A stretch of 64,000 nucleotides of DNA from CAVTWH01 sp963738365 (GCA_963738365.1 CAVTWH010000007.1:992001-1056000); one strand, 5' to 3'; shown: positions 51,827-61,173, counted from the first letter of the stretch. Notes: generated from the letters alone by a model not told the origin. Made by a program: numbers and translations.

Positions 51827-54508
51827 AGCACCGACAAGCCCAGGCTGCTGCTGCTGGACGGCCATTCGCTGGCCTACCGGGCGTTCTTCGCGCTGCCGGC
51901 GGAGAACTTCTCCACCACCACGGGCCAGGTGACCAACGCCGTCTTCGGCTTCACCTCCATGCTGATCAACATGCTCCGCGACGAGCAGCCCACGCACGTG
52001 GCGGTGGCCTTCGACATCTCCCGCGACTCGTTCCGCCGCGAGGCCTACGCCGAATACAAGGCCAACCGCAGCGAGTCGCCGAGCGCCTTCGGCGGCCAGG
52101 TCGACCTGATCAAGGAGGTGCTGGCTGCGCTGGGCATCCCGTGGGTCGACAAGGTGGGGTATGAGGCCGACGACGTGATCGCCACACTGGCCCGGCGCGG
52201 CCGGGACGCCGGCATGTGGGTGGGCGTCGTCACCGGCGACCGGGACGCCTTCCAGCTGGTCGACGACGGCTCGATCACCGTGCTCTACCTCAAGCGTGGC
52301 GTCTCCGAGATGGACCGGATGACCCCCGAGGCGGTCACCGCCCGCTACGGCGTCGGCCCCGACCACTACCGCGACCTGGCCGCGCTGGTCGGTGAGTCCA
52401 GCGACAACCTGCCCGGCATCCCCGGCGTGGGCCCGAAGACCGCCGCCAAATGGATCACCCAGTACGGCTCCCTCGACGCGCTCGTGGAGCACGTCGACGA
52501 GGTCAAGGGCAAGGCCGGCGAGGCGCTGCGCGACAACCTCTCCGGCGTGCTGCGCAACTACCAGCTCAACCGCCTGGTGGACGACCTGGAGCTGCCGCTG
52601 CACCCGACCGAGCTGAAGTGGCACGGCTGGGACCGCGAAGCGGTGCACCAGGTCTTCGACGCCCTCGAATTCCGGATCCTCCGGGACCGCCTCTACCAGT
52701 ACCTGGAGGCCGTCGAGCCGGAGGCGGAGGCCGGCTTCGACCTGACCGGCGAGCTGCTCGGCGCCGGTGCGGTGGCCGGCTGGCTGGCCACCCACGCCAC
52801 CGACGCGCCGGTCGGCGTGGCGGTGGCCGGCAGCTTCGGCCGGGGCACCGGCACCCTCACCGGGGTGGCAGTGGCCACCGCCGACGGCGCCGGTGCGTGG
52901 TTCGACCCGGCCGCCCTGGAGCCGGCCGACGACACGGCGGTGGCCGACTGGCTCGCCGACCCGGCCCGGCCCAAGGTGCTGCACGACGCCAAGCCGTCCC
53001 GGTTGGCCTTCGCCGCCCGCGGCTGGACCCTGGCCGGCCTGGCCACCGACACCGCCCTGGCCGCCTACCTGGCCCGCCCCGACCAGCGCTCCTACGACCT
53101 GACCGACCTCGCACTGCGGTACCTGCAGCGCGAGTTGCGGGTCGAGCAGCCCGCCGACGGCCAGTTGAGCTTCGACGGGCTGGGCGACACCGAGGTGGAG
53201 CAGTCGCTGATGCTGCGCGCCAAGGCCACCCTCGACCTTGCCGACGCCATCGGCGCCGAACTCACCCGCAGCAGTGAGGGCGCCATGCGCCTGCTGCGCG
53301 AGGTGGAGCTGCCGCTGGTGGAGGTGCTGGCGCAGATGGAGCAGGCCGGCATCGCCGCCGACACGCACTACCTGTCCGAGCTGGAGGCGCACTTCGCCGC
53401 AGAGGTCAAGGCGGCCGCCCAGAGTGCGTACGCCACCGTCGGGCGGGAGTTCAACCTGGGCTCGCCCAAGCAGCTGCAGGAGATCCTCTTCACCGAGCTG
53501 GGGCTGCCCAAGACCAAGCGCATCAAGACCGGGTACACCACCGACGCTGACGCGCTGGCCTGGCTGTTCGCCCAGACCGAGCACCCACTGCTGGAGCACC
53601 TGCTGCGCCACCGGGACGTGGCCAAGCTCAAGTCCACCGTCGACGGCCTGCTCAAGTCGGTCAGCGACGACGGGCGCATCCACACCACCTACAACCAGAC
53701 CGTGGCGGCCACCGGCCGGCTGTCGAGCACCGACCCCAACCTGCAGAACATCCCGATCCGGACCGCCGAGGGGCGGCGCATCCGGCGCGCCTTCGTGGTC
53801 GGTGACGGCTGCGAGAGCCTGCTCACCGCCGACTACAGCCAGATCGAGATGCGGCTGATGGCGCACCTGTCCCGGGATGAGGCGCTGATCGAGGCGTTCA
53901 ACTCGGGTTTCGACTTCCACGCCTCCACCGCCTCCTCGGTCTTCGGGGTGGCCAAGGAGGAGGTCAGCCACGACCAGCGCAGCAAGATCAAGGCGATGAA
54001 CTACGGCCTGGCGTACGGGCTGTCCGCCTTCGGCCTGTCCCAGCAGCTGGGGATCAGCCCCGCCGAGGCCAGCGGACTGATGGACGAGTACTTCACCCGG
54101 TTCGGCGGCGTGCGTGACTACCTGCACGCCATCGTCGACCAGGCGCGCCGGGACGGGTACACCGAGACGGTCCTCGGCCGCCGCCGCTTCCTTCCGGACC
54201 TCAACAGCGACAACCGGCAGCGCCGGGAGATGGCCGAACGGATGGCCCTCAACGCCCCCATCCAGGGCTCCGCCGCCGACCTGATCAAGGTGGCGATGCT
54301 CCGCGTAGACACCGCCATGCGAGCCGCCCGGCTGCACTCCCGGATGCTCCTACAGGTCCACGACGAACTCGTCTTCGAGGTCGCCACCGGCGAGCGCGAC
54401 GACCTGGAAGCCCTGGTACGCCACGAGATGGGCGGCGCCTACCCGCTAGACGTCCCACTGGAGGTCTCCGTCGGCGCCGGCCCCGACTGGGACGCCGCCG
54501 ACCACTGA
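51824..54508 (+). CDS. polA: DNA polymerase I
   Basis: 894 residues. The 5' nuclease domain (LLLLDGHSLAYRAFFALP, YEADDVIATLARR, GESSDNLPGIPGVGPKTA) covers ~1-300. A 3'-5' exonuclease-like domain (~310-500) lacks the usual DxE proofreading motif, as in mycobacterial PolA. The polymerase domain has motif A DYSQIEMR (~670), O-helix KAMNYGLAYG and motif C VHDELVFE (~845). It processes Okazaki fragments and fills repair gaps. GTG 51824 lies six bases after a -10, so it is likely leaderless. Confidence 0.96.
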   Translation: MSTDKPRLLLLDGHSLAYRAFFALPAENFSTTTGQVTNAVFGFTSMLINMLRDEQPTHVAVAFDISRDSFRREAYAEYKANRSESPSAFGGQVDLIKEVLAALGIPWVDKVGYEADDVIATLARRGRDAGMWVGVVTGDRDAFQLVDDGSITVLYLKRGVSEMDRMTPEAVTARYGVGPDHYRDLAALVGESSDNLPGIPGVGPKTAAKWITQYGSLDALVEHVDEVKGKAGEALRDNLSGVLRNYQLNRLVDDLELPLHPTELKWHGWDREAVHQVFDALEFRILRDRLYQYLEAVEPEAEAGFDLTGELLGAGAVAGWLATHATDAPVGVAVAGSFGRGTGTLTGVAVATADGAGAWFDPAALEPADDTAVADWLADPARPKVLHDAKPSRLAFAARGWTLAGLATDTALAAYLARPDQRSYDLTDLALRYLQRELRVEQPADGQLSFDGLGDTEVEQSLMLRAKATLDLADAIGAELTRSSEGAMRLLREVELPLVEVLAQMEQAGIAADTHYLSELEAHFAAEVKAAAQSAYATVGREFNLGSPKQLQEILFTELGLPKTKRIKTGYTTDADALAWLFAQTEHPLLEHLLRHRDVAKLKSTVDGLLKSVSDDGRIHTTYNQTVAATGRLSSTDPNLQNIPIRTAEGRRIRRAFVVGDGCESLLTADYSQIEMRLMAHLSRDEALIEAFNSGFDFHASTASSVFGVAKEEVSHDQRSKIKAMNYGLAYGLSAFGLSQQLGISPAEASGLMDEYFTRFGGVRDYLHAIVDQARRDGYTETVLGRRRFLPDLNSDNRQRREMAERMALNAPIQGSAADLIKVAMLRVDTAMRAARLHSRMLLQVHDELVFEVATGERDDLEALVRHEMGGAYPLDVPLEVSVGAGPDWDAADH

Positions 54509-54555
54509 CCCGCCGCTCCCGTCCGAACCGCACCCTCCGGCCGCCAACACCCCAA

Positions 54556-54641
54556 CCCCGGCCCGGTCCGGTCTGGGGCCTCCGGCTGTTGGCCGTGCCA
54601 GTCCCGGTCCGGTCCGGGGCCTCCGGCTGCCCGCCATGCCA
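54556..54641. repeat. Imperfect direct repeat downstream of polA
   Basis: Two ~40-bp copies around GGTCCGGTCTGGGGCCTCCG and GGTCCGGTCCGGGGCCTCCG. The rest of the gap 54509-54868 holds only the palindrome at 54774. Confidence 0.5.
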
Positions 54642-54773
54642 GCCGCCGTGACGGCATCCGCCCATCGATCAGCGGCCGTCCGCCCCGGCGCGTCCCGGTC
54701 CAGGCCTGACCGCATGGCGTATCCGATTTGCCACCATCTGTCGGCGGTCCCGGTTGGAGCCCGTCAGCGATGT

Positions 54774-54821
54774 TGCAGTTATTGCTGTTATGGCTGGGCT
54801 GATTCCAGCAGTAAGTGCGCA
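54774..54821. repeat. Dispersed palindromic element, copy 2
   Basis: Arms at 54774-54788 and 54807-54821 around TTATGGCTGGGC-TGATTC. It is the inverse of the element at 15853. Both sit just past the 3' end of a minus-strand gene whose stop is followed by the same CCTGACCCCAACC text. Confidence 0.6.
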
Positions 54822-54868
54822 CCGCCGCCGGCTCGCATCCCGCCCGGCCGGGGCCGGTTGGGTTGGGG

Positions 54869-55690
54869 TCAGGGGGGTTCGGACAGGGAGCGGGTGAGGT
54901 GGAGGAGGGTGAGGAAGGTGCGGTGGAGGCGGAGGGGGTCGTCGTCGGTGAAGCGGACGGTTGTCGGGGTGGCGCGGTCCACGCCGGGTAGCCAGGTGGA
55001 GAGGTCGGCCATGTCGGGGGTGAGGAAGTCGACCTCGATGGTGGCCGGCAGGGGGATGGCGGGGGCGGGCGGCAGGTCGGCGAGGGCCGCGTAGACGCCG
55101 GCGGTGAGCAGTTCCCGGGCGCGGTGGGGGTGCAGGTTCTCGGCGGCGTACCGGCTGATGGACTGCTTGACCTCGACGGCCCGGATGCGGGGGCAGAACG
55201 GTTCCGCCTCGCCGCCGACGTACTGGTCCCCGGTGATCACCGCGACCGGCACCCCGAAGTGCTGGGCGACCAAGGCGTTCAGGCCCGCCTCGCCGGTGGT
55301 GGTGCCGTTGATGCGCACCTGCGCCACGGCCCGCGGGTTGTACGTGTGCCCCAGGATCCCGGGCGTGCCCATCGCCGCGTGGTAGCCGAGGAAGATCACG
55401 GCGGCGAAGCTGCCGTCCAGGCCCTGCATCATGTACCACGGCTTGAAGCTGCCGGACAGGTAGGAGGCGCCGCCGTCGAGCCGGTCGGGGGGCAGGTTGC
55501 GCATCACCGAGTGGGCGTCGTTGACCAGGATCTCGGTGGCCCCGGCGGCGAGCGCACCGGCGATGGCCGCGTTCACCTCGCCGAGCAGCAGTTCCCGGCC
55601 GATGGGGTAGTCCTCGCCGCTGCGGGTGCACTGCGCCCAGTCGACGATGCCGGCCACGCCCTCCATGTCCGCCGAGATGAAGACCTTCAC
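54869..55690 (-). CDS. M55 D-aminopeptidase (DppA family)
   Basis: 273 residues. SADMEG near the N-terminus is the DppA zinc motif SxDxEG; further metal ligands and the active-site region are LVNDAHSVMRN and FLGYHAAMGTPGILGHTYN. DppA-type enzymes remove N-terminal D-residues such as D-Ala from peptides, often for peptidoglycan turnover. It is cytosolic (no signal). GTG 55690 lies six bases after TACCGT, so the message may be leaderless although it follows the methyltransferase gene by 18 bases. Confidence 0.9.
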   Translation of the reverse strand: MKVFISADMEGVAGIVDWAQCTRSGEDYPIGRELLLGEVNAAIAGALAAGATEILVNDAHSVMRNLPPDRLDGGASYLSGSFKPWYMMQGLDGSFAAVIFLGYHAAMGTPGILGHTYNPRAVAQVRINGTTTGEAGLNALVAQHFGVPVAVITGDQYVGGEAEPFCPRIRAVEVKQSISRYAAENLHPHRARELLTAGVYAALADLPPAPAIPLPATIEVDFLTPDMADLSTWLPGVDRATPTTVRFTDDDPLRLHRTFLTLLHLTRSLSEPP

Positions 55691-55708
55691 CCGGTCACGG
55701 TACGGCGC

Positions 55709-56518
55709 TCAGCGCAGGTGGGTCACGAAGATGGCGGTACCGGGGAAGAGCCGGCCGCGCAGCGGGCTCCACTGCCCCCACACCTGCTCGTTGTCGTCCG
55801 GCCACTCCGGCTCGACCAGGTCGTCCAGCGCAAAACCGGCGGCCACCAGCTCGCGTACCCGGTCGCCGAGGGTGCGGTGCTGCTCGACGTAGCTGGCCGC
55901 GCCGGTGGCGTCCTGCTCGACGTAGGGGCGCCGGTCGAAGTACGAGTGCACGGCCACCAGGCCGCCCTCGCCGGGGTCGTCCAGGAAGACCCAGCGCATC
56001 GGGTGGGTCACCGAGAAGACCCAGCGCCCGCCGGGGCGCAGCACCCGGGCCACCTCCCGCATGGCGGCCGCCGAGTCGTCGACGAACGGGACGGCGCCGA
56101 ACGCGGTGCAGGCGATGTCGAAGGAGTCGTCCCGGAACGGCAGGGCCAGCGCGTCGGCCTGCACCAGCGGTACCCGTACCCCGGTCCGGTCGGCGGCCGC
56201 CCGGGCGTGCCGCAGCATGCCGGCGGACAGGTCCAGCCCGACCACCCGGGCACCCTCCCGGGCCAGCCAGCGGGATCCGGCCGCCGCGCCGCAGCCCAGC
56301 TCCAGCACCCGTGCGCCGGTGACCGGCCCGAGCAGCCGGGCGTGCGACTCGACCAGCCCCTCCGGGCACCAGCGCAGCTGCACGTCGCCCAGGAACTGGC
56401 CGTGCTCGGCCTGGTAGGCGTCGGCGTCGGCGTCCCACCAGCGGCGGCTGGCCCGGCGCGCCTCGGTGCGGGGCACGCTGCGTCGGGTCACGCCGGGCTC
56501 AGATTCCTCGATCAGCAC
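55709..56518 (-). CDS. Class I SAM-dependent methyltransferase
   Basis: 269 residues. SAM-binding motif I VLELGCGAAAGSRWLA, then VVGLDLSAGML and a post-I LVQADALALPF and LRPGGRWVFSVTHP: a UbiE/Methyltransf_11 type small-molecule methyltransferase. The substrate is unknown. The start is taken as GTG 56518 (TTG 56527 is possible); a TAAGTT -10 lies just upstream, without a ribosome site. It is divergent from rpsA. Confidence 0.82.
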   Translation of the reverse strand: MLIEESEPGVTRRSVPRTEARRASRRWWDADADAYQAEHGQFLGDVQLRWCPEGLVESHARLLGPVTGARVLELGCGAAAGSRWLAREGARVVGLDLSAGMLRHARAAADRTGVRVPLVQADALALPFRDDSFDIACTAFGAVPFVDDSAAAMREVARVLRPGGRWVFSVTHPMRWVFLDDPGEGGLVAVHSYFDRRPYVEQDATGAASYVEQHRTLGDRVRELVAAGFALDDLVEPEWPDDNEQVWGQWSPLRGRLFPGTAIFVTHLR

Positions 56519-56583
56519 ACCTGCCAACTTAGGTCCGTCCGGTTCGCCTTTGGCGAAGAGGGGGCCATCACCTGGGGGAGGCC

Positions 56584-56614
56584 TTGCACGGTGTGGTAAT
56601 GCGCACGGTAAGCT
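56584..56614 (+). promoter_or_regulatory. Candidate promoter of rpsA with a long leader
   Basis: TTGCAC (56584-56589) and TAAGCT (56609-56614), spacer 19. The leader to ATG 56774 is ~155 bases and contains a small ATCATC-GCCT-GATGAT hairpin; it may carry translational control, as in other ribosomal-protein mRNAs. Confidence 0.45.
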
Positions 56615-56773
56615 AGTCGATGCACTCGTGGGTCGCGTATCTCGGTAGGGAGCAGATCCGCGGTCGCTGGACGAAGCATCCCATCATCGCCTGATGATCG
56701 CCGGTCTGCGTTCGGTGGCGAGCTCGCGGGCGCGACAGTCTCACGACATCATCCGACCGGAGCAACAGCCCAC

Positions 56774-58258
56774 ATGACGAGCAGCATCGAGGCCACCTCG
56801 AGCGTCAACAAGATCGCAGTCGACGACCTCGGTTCCGAGGAAGCGTTTCTCGCGGCGATCGACGAGACAATCAAGTACTTCAACGATGGCGACATTGTCG
56901 AGGGAACCATCGTTAAGGTCGACCGGGACGAGGTCCTGCTCGACATCGGCTACAAGACCGAGGGCGTCATCCCCTCGCGCGAGTTGTCGATCAAGCACGA
57001 CGTCGACCCGGCTGAGGTCGTCTCGGTGGGTGACCACGTCGAAGCCCTTGTCCTCCAGAAGGAGGACAAGGAGGGTCGGCTGATCCTGTCGAAGAAGCGC
57101 GCGCAGTACGAGCGGGCGTGGGGCACGATCGAGAAGATCAAGGAGGACGACGGCGTCGTCCGCGGCTCGGTCATCGAGGTCGTCAAGGGCGGCCTGATCA
57201 TCGACATCGGGCTGCGCGGCTTCCTGCCGGCCTCCCTGGTCGAGATGCGCCGGGTCCGCGACCTGCAGCCGTACGTGGGTCGGGAGCTCGAGGCGAAGAT
57301 CATCGAGCTGGACAAGAACCGGAACAACGTGGTGCTGTCCCGCCGCGCCTACCTCGAGCAGACCCAGTCCGAGGTGCGTACCGAGTTCCTGCACAAGCTG
57401 GCCAAGGGTCAGGTGCGCAAGGGTGTCGTCTCGTCGATCGTCAACTTCGGCGCGTTCGTCGACCTCGGTGGGGTCGACGGCCTGGTGCACGTCTCCGAGC
57501 TGTCCTGGAAGCACATCGACCACCCGTCCGAGGTCGTCGAGGTGGGCCAGGAGGTCGAGGTCGAGGTGCTCGACGTCGACCTGGACCGCGAGCGCGTGTC
57601 GCTGTCGCTGAAGGCGACCCAGGAAGACCCGTGGCGCCAGTTCGCCCGTACCCACGCGATCCAGCAGATCGTGCCGGGCAAGGTCACCAAGCTGGTGCCG
57701 TTCGGCGCCTTCGTCCGGGTGGACGACGGAATCGAGGGCCTGGTGCACATCTCCGAGCTGGCCGAGCGCCACGTGGAGATCCCGGAGCAGGTCGTCCAGG
57801 TGGGCTCGGACGTCATGGTCAAGGTCATCGACATCGACCTGGAGCGGCGGCGCATCTCGCTCTCGCTCAAGCAGGCCAACGAGGGCTTCGTCGAGGGCGA
57901 GGAGCACTTCGACCCGACCATCTACGGCATGGCCGCGACCTACGACAACGAGGGCAACTACATCTACCCGGAGGGCTTCGACCCGGAGACGGGCGAGTGG
58001 CTCGAGGGGTACGACAAGCAGCGCGAGGCGTGGGAGCAGCAGTACGCCGATGCCCGGCAGCGCTGGGAGGCGCACACCAAGCAGGTGCAGACCTCCCGGG
58101 CAGCCGACGCCGAGGCGGCCGCCGCCCCGGTGCCCACCGGCCCGATCAGCAGCTCCACCCCGACGGCCACGAAGGCCCCGGAGGAGCCGTCCGGCACGCT
58201 GGCCACCGACGAGGCGCTCGCCGCCCTGCGGGAGAAGCTGGCCGGCGGCAAGAGCTGA
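56774..58258 (+). CDS. rpsA: 30S ribosomal protein S1
   Basis: 494 residues with four S1 domains at about 39-110, 128-195, 213-283 and 298-370 (e.g. DGDIVEGTIVKVDRDEVLLDIG and RKGVVSSIVNFGAFVDLGG), then an acidic/Ala-rich tail with EGFDPETGEWLEGY. The length and four-domain form are typical of actinobacteria. It unfolds and anchors mRNA on the 30S subunit. Two strong terminators follow. Confidence 0.96.
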   Translation: MTSSIEATSSVNKIAVDDLGSEEAFLAAIDETIKYFNDGDIVEGTIVKVDRDEVLLDIGYKTEGVIPSRELSIKHDVDPAEVVSVGDHVEALVLQKEDKEGRLILSKKRAQYERAWGTIEKIKEDDGVVRGSVIEVVKGGLIIDIGLRGFLPASLVEMRRVRDLQPYVGRELEAKIIELDKNRNNVVLSRRAYLEQTQSEVRTEFLHKLAKGQVRKGVVSSIVNFGAFVDLGGVDGLVHVSELSWKHIDHPSEVVEVGQEVEVEVLDVDLDRERVSLSLKATQEDPWRQFARTHAIQQIVPGKVTKLVPFGAFVRVDDGIEGLVHISELAERHVEIPEQVVQVGSDVMVKVIDIDLERRRISLSLKQANEGFVEGEEHFDPTIYGMAATYDNEGNYIYPEGFDPETGEWLEGYDKQREAWEQQYADARQRWEAHTKQVQTSRAADAEAAAAPVPTGPISSSTPTATKAPEEPSGTLATDEALAALREKLAGGKS

Positions 58259-58273
58259 CCGTCTGACACCAGG

Positions 58274-58307
58274 TAGGCCCCCTGACCGCAACTGGTCGGG
58301 GGGCCTA
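58274..58307 (+). terminator. First terminator after rpsA
   Basis: A 14-bp stem with one G-U type pair (58274-58287 with 58294-58307) and a six-base loop, 16 bases after the stop. Confidence 0.8.
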
Positions 58308-58351
58308 TCTACTCGCCGGGCGAGCGGTCCCGGACCGGCTGCCGGACAGTG

Positions 58352-58391
58352 GGTGGGGCCCCGACCAGTTGGTCGGGGCCCCACCGTTTTC
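58352..58391 (+). terminator. Second, classical terminator after rpsA
   Basis: A perfect 15-bp stem (58352-58366 with 58371-58385) around AGTT, followed by GTTTTCT. This is the cleanest intrinsic terminator in the window. Confidence 0.88.
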
Positions 58392-58439
58392 TGTGTGCCG
58401 GGAGTGAAGTTCAGGCCGCCGGGCGGTGGCCGGCGACGC

Positions 58440-58721
58440 TCAGCGCAGCATGGCGACGACCGCGACCGCTCCGGCGGCCGCGAACCAGGAGCTGACCACG
58501 GTCGCGGCCAGCGCGGCGCCGAGCGCCACGGAGAGCAGCCGGCCCATCCGGTCGGCGGGCCGGCCGGGTCGCCGGTGCTGCGGTGGTTGCCCGGGCCGGC
58601 CGCGACCGGCCAGCCGGCCGCGGTAGGTGGCGCGCCCGGTGCCGCGGTGCCGTCCCGGCGCGGTTGGCCGGCTGCGGCGACGCTGGGAGCGGTCGGGAGA
58701 CGGGGCGGTGCGGTGGATCAC
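58440..58721 (-). CDS. Small basic single-pass membrane protein
   Basis: 93 residues from GTG 58721, with GGAGAGG about seven bases upstream. The first ~58 residues are very Arg/Pro-rich and probably disordered or nucleic-acid/lipid-head binding. The C-terminal part (GRLLSVALGAALAATVVSSW, then FAAAGAVAVVAMLR) is one or two membrane segments. I do not recognise a family. It lies between rpsA and coaE on the opposite strand. Confidence 0.6.
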   Translation of the reverse strand: MIHRTAPSPDRSQRRRSRPTAPGRHRGTGRATYRGRLAGRGRPGQPPQHRRPGRPADRMGRLLSVALGAALAATVVSSWFAAAGAVAVVAMLR

Positions 58722-58841
58722 GGCTGCCTCTCCATCACGAAGCGTATTGGTACGGCTACTCTAAGCGCTTGCCCGTGGACAGCTCGGCAGCGCCACGCCG
58801 GGCCCCGGGCGGACACCGGCCGCGTGCGGTTGACTGGGAAC

Positions 58842-59447
58842 ATGCTCATGGTGGGACTCACCGGCGGTATCGGCGCCGGCAAGAGCGTGGTGGCCGGCCG
58901 GCTCGCCGAACTCGGCGCCGTGGTGATCGACGCCGATCAGGTGGCCCGCGCGGTGGTCGCGCCCGGCACCGAGGGCCTGTCCGAGGTGGTGGCCGCCTTC
59001 GGTCCGGGGGTACTCGGTCCGGACGGCGCCCTGGACCGGCCGGCGTTGGGCCGGCTGGTCTTCGCCGACGAGGCGGCCCGCCGGCGGCTGGAGTCGATCA
59101 TCCATCCGCGGGTACGCGCCCGGACCGCCGAACTGGTGGCCGCCGCGGCGCCGGACGCGATCGTGGTCAACGACGTACCGCTGCTGGTCGAGGCCGGCCT
59201 GATCGGCGGGTACCACCTGGTGATCGTGGTGCTGGCCGACGAGGCGCAGCGGATCGACCGGCTGGTCCGGGACCGGGGGATGACGGTCGACGAGGCGCGC
59301 GCCCGGATCGCCGCGCAGGCCACCGACGAGCAGCGCCGCGCCGTCGCCGACATCGTGCTGGTCAACAACGGCTCGCTGGCCGACCTACGGGCCCAGGTGG
59401 ACCGGGCCTGGGCGGACCGCCTGGTACCGGCCGTCCCCGACTACTGA
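58842..59447 (+). CDS. coaE: Dephospho-CoA kinase
   Basis: 201 residues. P-loop GGIGAGKS (8-15), DADQVAR, LRLVFADEAARRRLESIIHPRVR-type lid and VNDVPLLVEAGL mark CoaE, which phosphorylates dephospho-CoA in the last step of CoA synthesis. Many actinobacterial CoaE proteins carry an extra C-terminal GrpB-like domain; this one does not. ATG 58842 has GGGAA upstream; ATG 58848 is an alternative. Confidence 0.95.
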   Translation: MLMVGLTGGIGAGKSVVAGRLAELGAVVIDADQVARAVVAPGTEGLSEVVAAFGPGVLGPDGALDRPALGRLVFADEAARRRLESIIHPRVRARTAELVAAAAPDAIVVNDVPLLVEAGLIGGYHLVIVVLADEAQRIDRLVRDRGMTVDEARARIAAQATDEQRRAVADIVLVNNGSLADLRAQVDRAWADRLVPAVPDY

Positions 59448-59451
59448 GCGG

Positions 59452-59544
59452 CCGGTCAGCTGGCGCGGATGCCGGCTCCTGATTGGCCGGTCAGCTGGTG
59501 CCGGGGTGGGGGCGCCGCGGCGCTCGGTGCTGTCAGCTGACCGG
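59452..59544. repeat. CCGGTCAGCTG repeats between coaE and the converging gene
   Basis: CCGGTCAGCTG at 59452 and 59487, and its inverse CAGCTGACCGG at 59534-59544, overlapping the stop of the minus-strand gene. The inverse pair can form a hairpin and may terminate both converging transcripts. Confidence 0.5.
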
Positions 59545-61173
59545 TGGACGGGGCAGCGGGGGCACGGTGCCCGGCGTGATGTCCAACCAGCCGAAGCCAC
59601 CCTGCCGGGTGCGCAGCTCGACCCGGCGCAGCAGCCCGGAGGAGTCCAGCCAGTAGCGCAGCCGCCCCTGCCCGGCCGGTACCCCCGCCTCGCTGGCCTG
59701 CAGCACCTCGACCACCAGCACCGGGACCGGCCCGATCCGGTCGGTACGCAGCACCGAGGCGTGTGCCCGCAGGCTGTCGGGCTCGGACCGGGTACTGGTC
59801 ACGGTGACCGCCTGGGTCAGCAGGATGTCCAGGTCGGTGGCGCCCAGCCCGTCGCCCCGGGCGCTCCAGGAGCTGGCCCGCCAGTCGTCGGTGGGCGGCT
59901 TGAGCGGCGGTACGCCGCCCGCCGCCCCGTCCCGGCTGAGCAGGCTGGTGCGGTCGAACCGGAGCAGGTGATCCTCGTCGGCGTCGTCGGGGTCGTGGAC
60001 CGCCAGGTACCCCACCGCGTCGCGCCAGTTCAGCCACCCGGCCGCGGTCGTCAGGCCGCCCAGGTCGCCGGGCAGGGTGACGGTCACCGTGCCGCCGCCC
60101 GCGACGCGGTCCCGCGTCCGCATCCGGGACAGCAGCGCCCACTCGGCGTCCCGCAGCGGTCGCGCAGTGGCCGGCGCCCCGCCCAGCACGGCCACCGTCA
60201 CCAGCGCCTGCGGCCCGCTGTCGAGCAGGTCGACCTGGACCGGCAGCCCGCCGGCCAGGTTCGCCACCACCCGCCGCATCCGGCCGGCGGCGTCCAGCCA
60301 GTACTGCACCGTGCCGGTGACTGGTGGCAGCCCGGTCGACGCCGACGGGCTGGCCACCGGCCCGGTCAACAGTTCCCCAGCCGGCTGTCCGGGCGTTGTG
60401 CCGATCCCCGGCTGCTCTGCCGGACCGGACGTTCCCGGCAGCGGCGACCGGGTAGCCGCGGACGCGTCGGGGGACACCGGCCCGGGCGATGCGGGCGTTG
60501 CGGGACCGGACGGGGCCGACGACGGTGCCGGGCGGCCGGCCGGCGCGCCGGAGCCGGTCAGCGCCGGTCCGGTGAACACCTCGGCGGTCTGCCCGGCGAG
60601 ATCGTCGGTGCGCACGCTCACCCGGGCGCGGGACAGCGCCGCCGGGTCGTCCGGGCGCGGCGCGGCCAGTGAGAACAGCAGCGCCAGCAGGGTGTCGAAG
60701 GCGGAGCCGCCGGCGGTCGGGTTCATCCGCCGCAGCCGCCAGCCGTCACCCGGGGGCGCCTGCGGCGGGGTCGGGTACTCATCCCCGCCGAGGCTCGGCC
60801 CCGCCGCTCTGTACCGGCCCGCGTGTACCGCCACCAGCCCGGGCACCGCCTGTACCAGCCCGTCCGCCGGGCCCGGCTGGTCGGCCGCGCTGCTCAGGTA
60901 GACCAGTGGCCGGCTCCAGTCGACGGTACCGACGACGTGCACGTCGCCGCCGCTGGCCTGGATCACCGCCCGGAACGACGCCCGACCGTCCCGGAAGTTG
61001 ACCAGCCTGGCCTGGGCCAGCCGGTCCGCCTGCGCGGTGCTGACCAGCTGGCCCGGCGGGGTGGCCGGGCGGTCGCGGTGGCCGCCGGCCACCAGCCCGC
61101 CGGCCAGCGCGGCGGCGGCCAGCGCGGCCAGCACCAGCAGGCCGGCGATGGCCAGCATCCGGCGGCGGCCCAT
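59533..61173 (-). CDS. Membrane-anchored extracellular protein with two related domains
   Basis: 546 residues from ATG 61173: RRRM, then one hydrophobic segment (LAIAGLLVLAALAAAALAGG), so signal anchor or signal peptide. Two related ~200-residue parts follow, each with a YWLD(A/S) strand and RRV (VQYWLDAAGRMRRVV, LRYWLDSSGLLRRVE), split by a Pro/Ser/Ala-rich linker. This suggests internal duplication of an LppX/LprG-like fold, but that is unproven. No lipobox Cys. The start is uncertain: the frame stays open upstream through a 15-bp repeat array. Similar proteins next to uvrB are expected in relatives. Confidence 0.65.
   Translation of the reverse strand: MGRRRMLAIAGLLVLAALAAAALAGGLVAGGHRDRPATPPGQLVSTAQADRLAQARLVNFRDGRASFRAVIQASGGDVHVVGTVDWSRPLVYLSSAADQPGPADGLVQAVPGLVAVHAGRYRAAGPSLGGDEYPTPPQAPPGDGWRLRRMNPTAGGSAFDTLLALLFSLAAPRPDDPAALSRARVSVRTDDLAGQTAEVFTGPALTGSGAPAGRPAPSSAPSGPATPASPGPVSPDASAATRSPLPGTSGPAEQPGIGTTPGQPAGELLTGPVASPSASTGLPPVTGTVQYWLDAAGRMRRVVANLAGGLPVQVDLLDSGPQALVTVAVLGGAPATARPLRDAEWALLSRMRTRDRVAGGGTVTVTLPGDLGGLTTAAGWLNWRDAVGYLAVHDPDDADEDHLLRFDRTSLLSRDGAAGGVPPLKPPTDDWRASSWSARGDGLGATDLDILLTQAVTVTSTRSEPDSLRAHASVLRTDRIGPVPVLVVEVLQASEAGVPAGQGRLRYWLDSSGLLRRVELRTRQGGFGWLDITPGTVPPLPRPPVS

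Noticed and set aside
50522..54337. 1271-codon open frame on the minus strand across polA
   Set aside because: It is antisense to polA and the amino-acid ATPase gene, has no family text and is made of High-GC shadow composition.
58050..58841. Longer coaE starting inside rpsA
   Set aside because: The P-loop region starts at 58842, two strong terminators lie in between, and the extra text is the rpsA tail in another frame.
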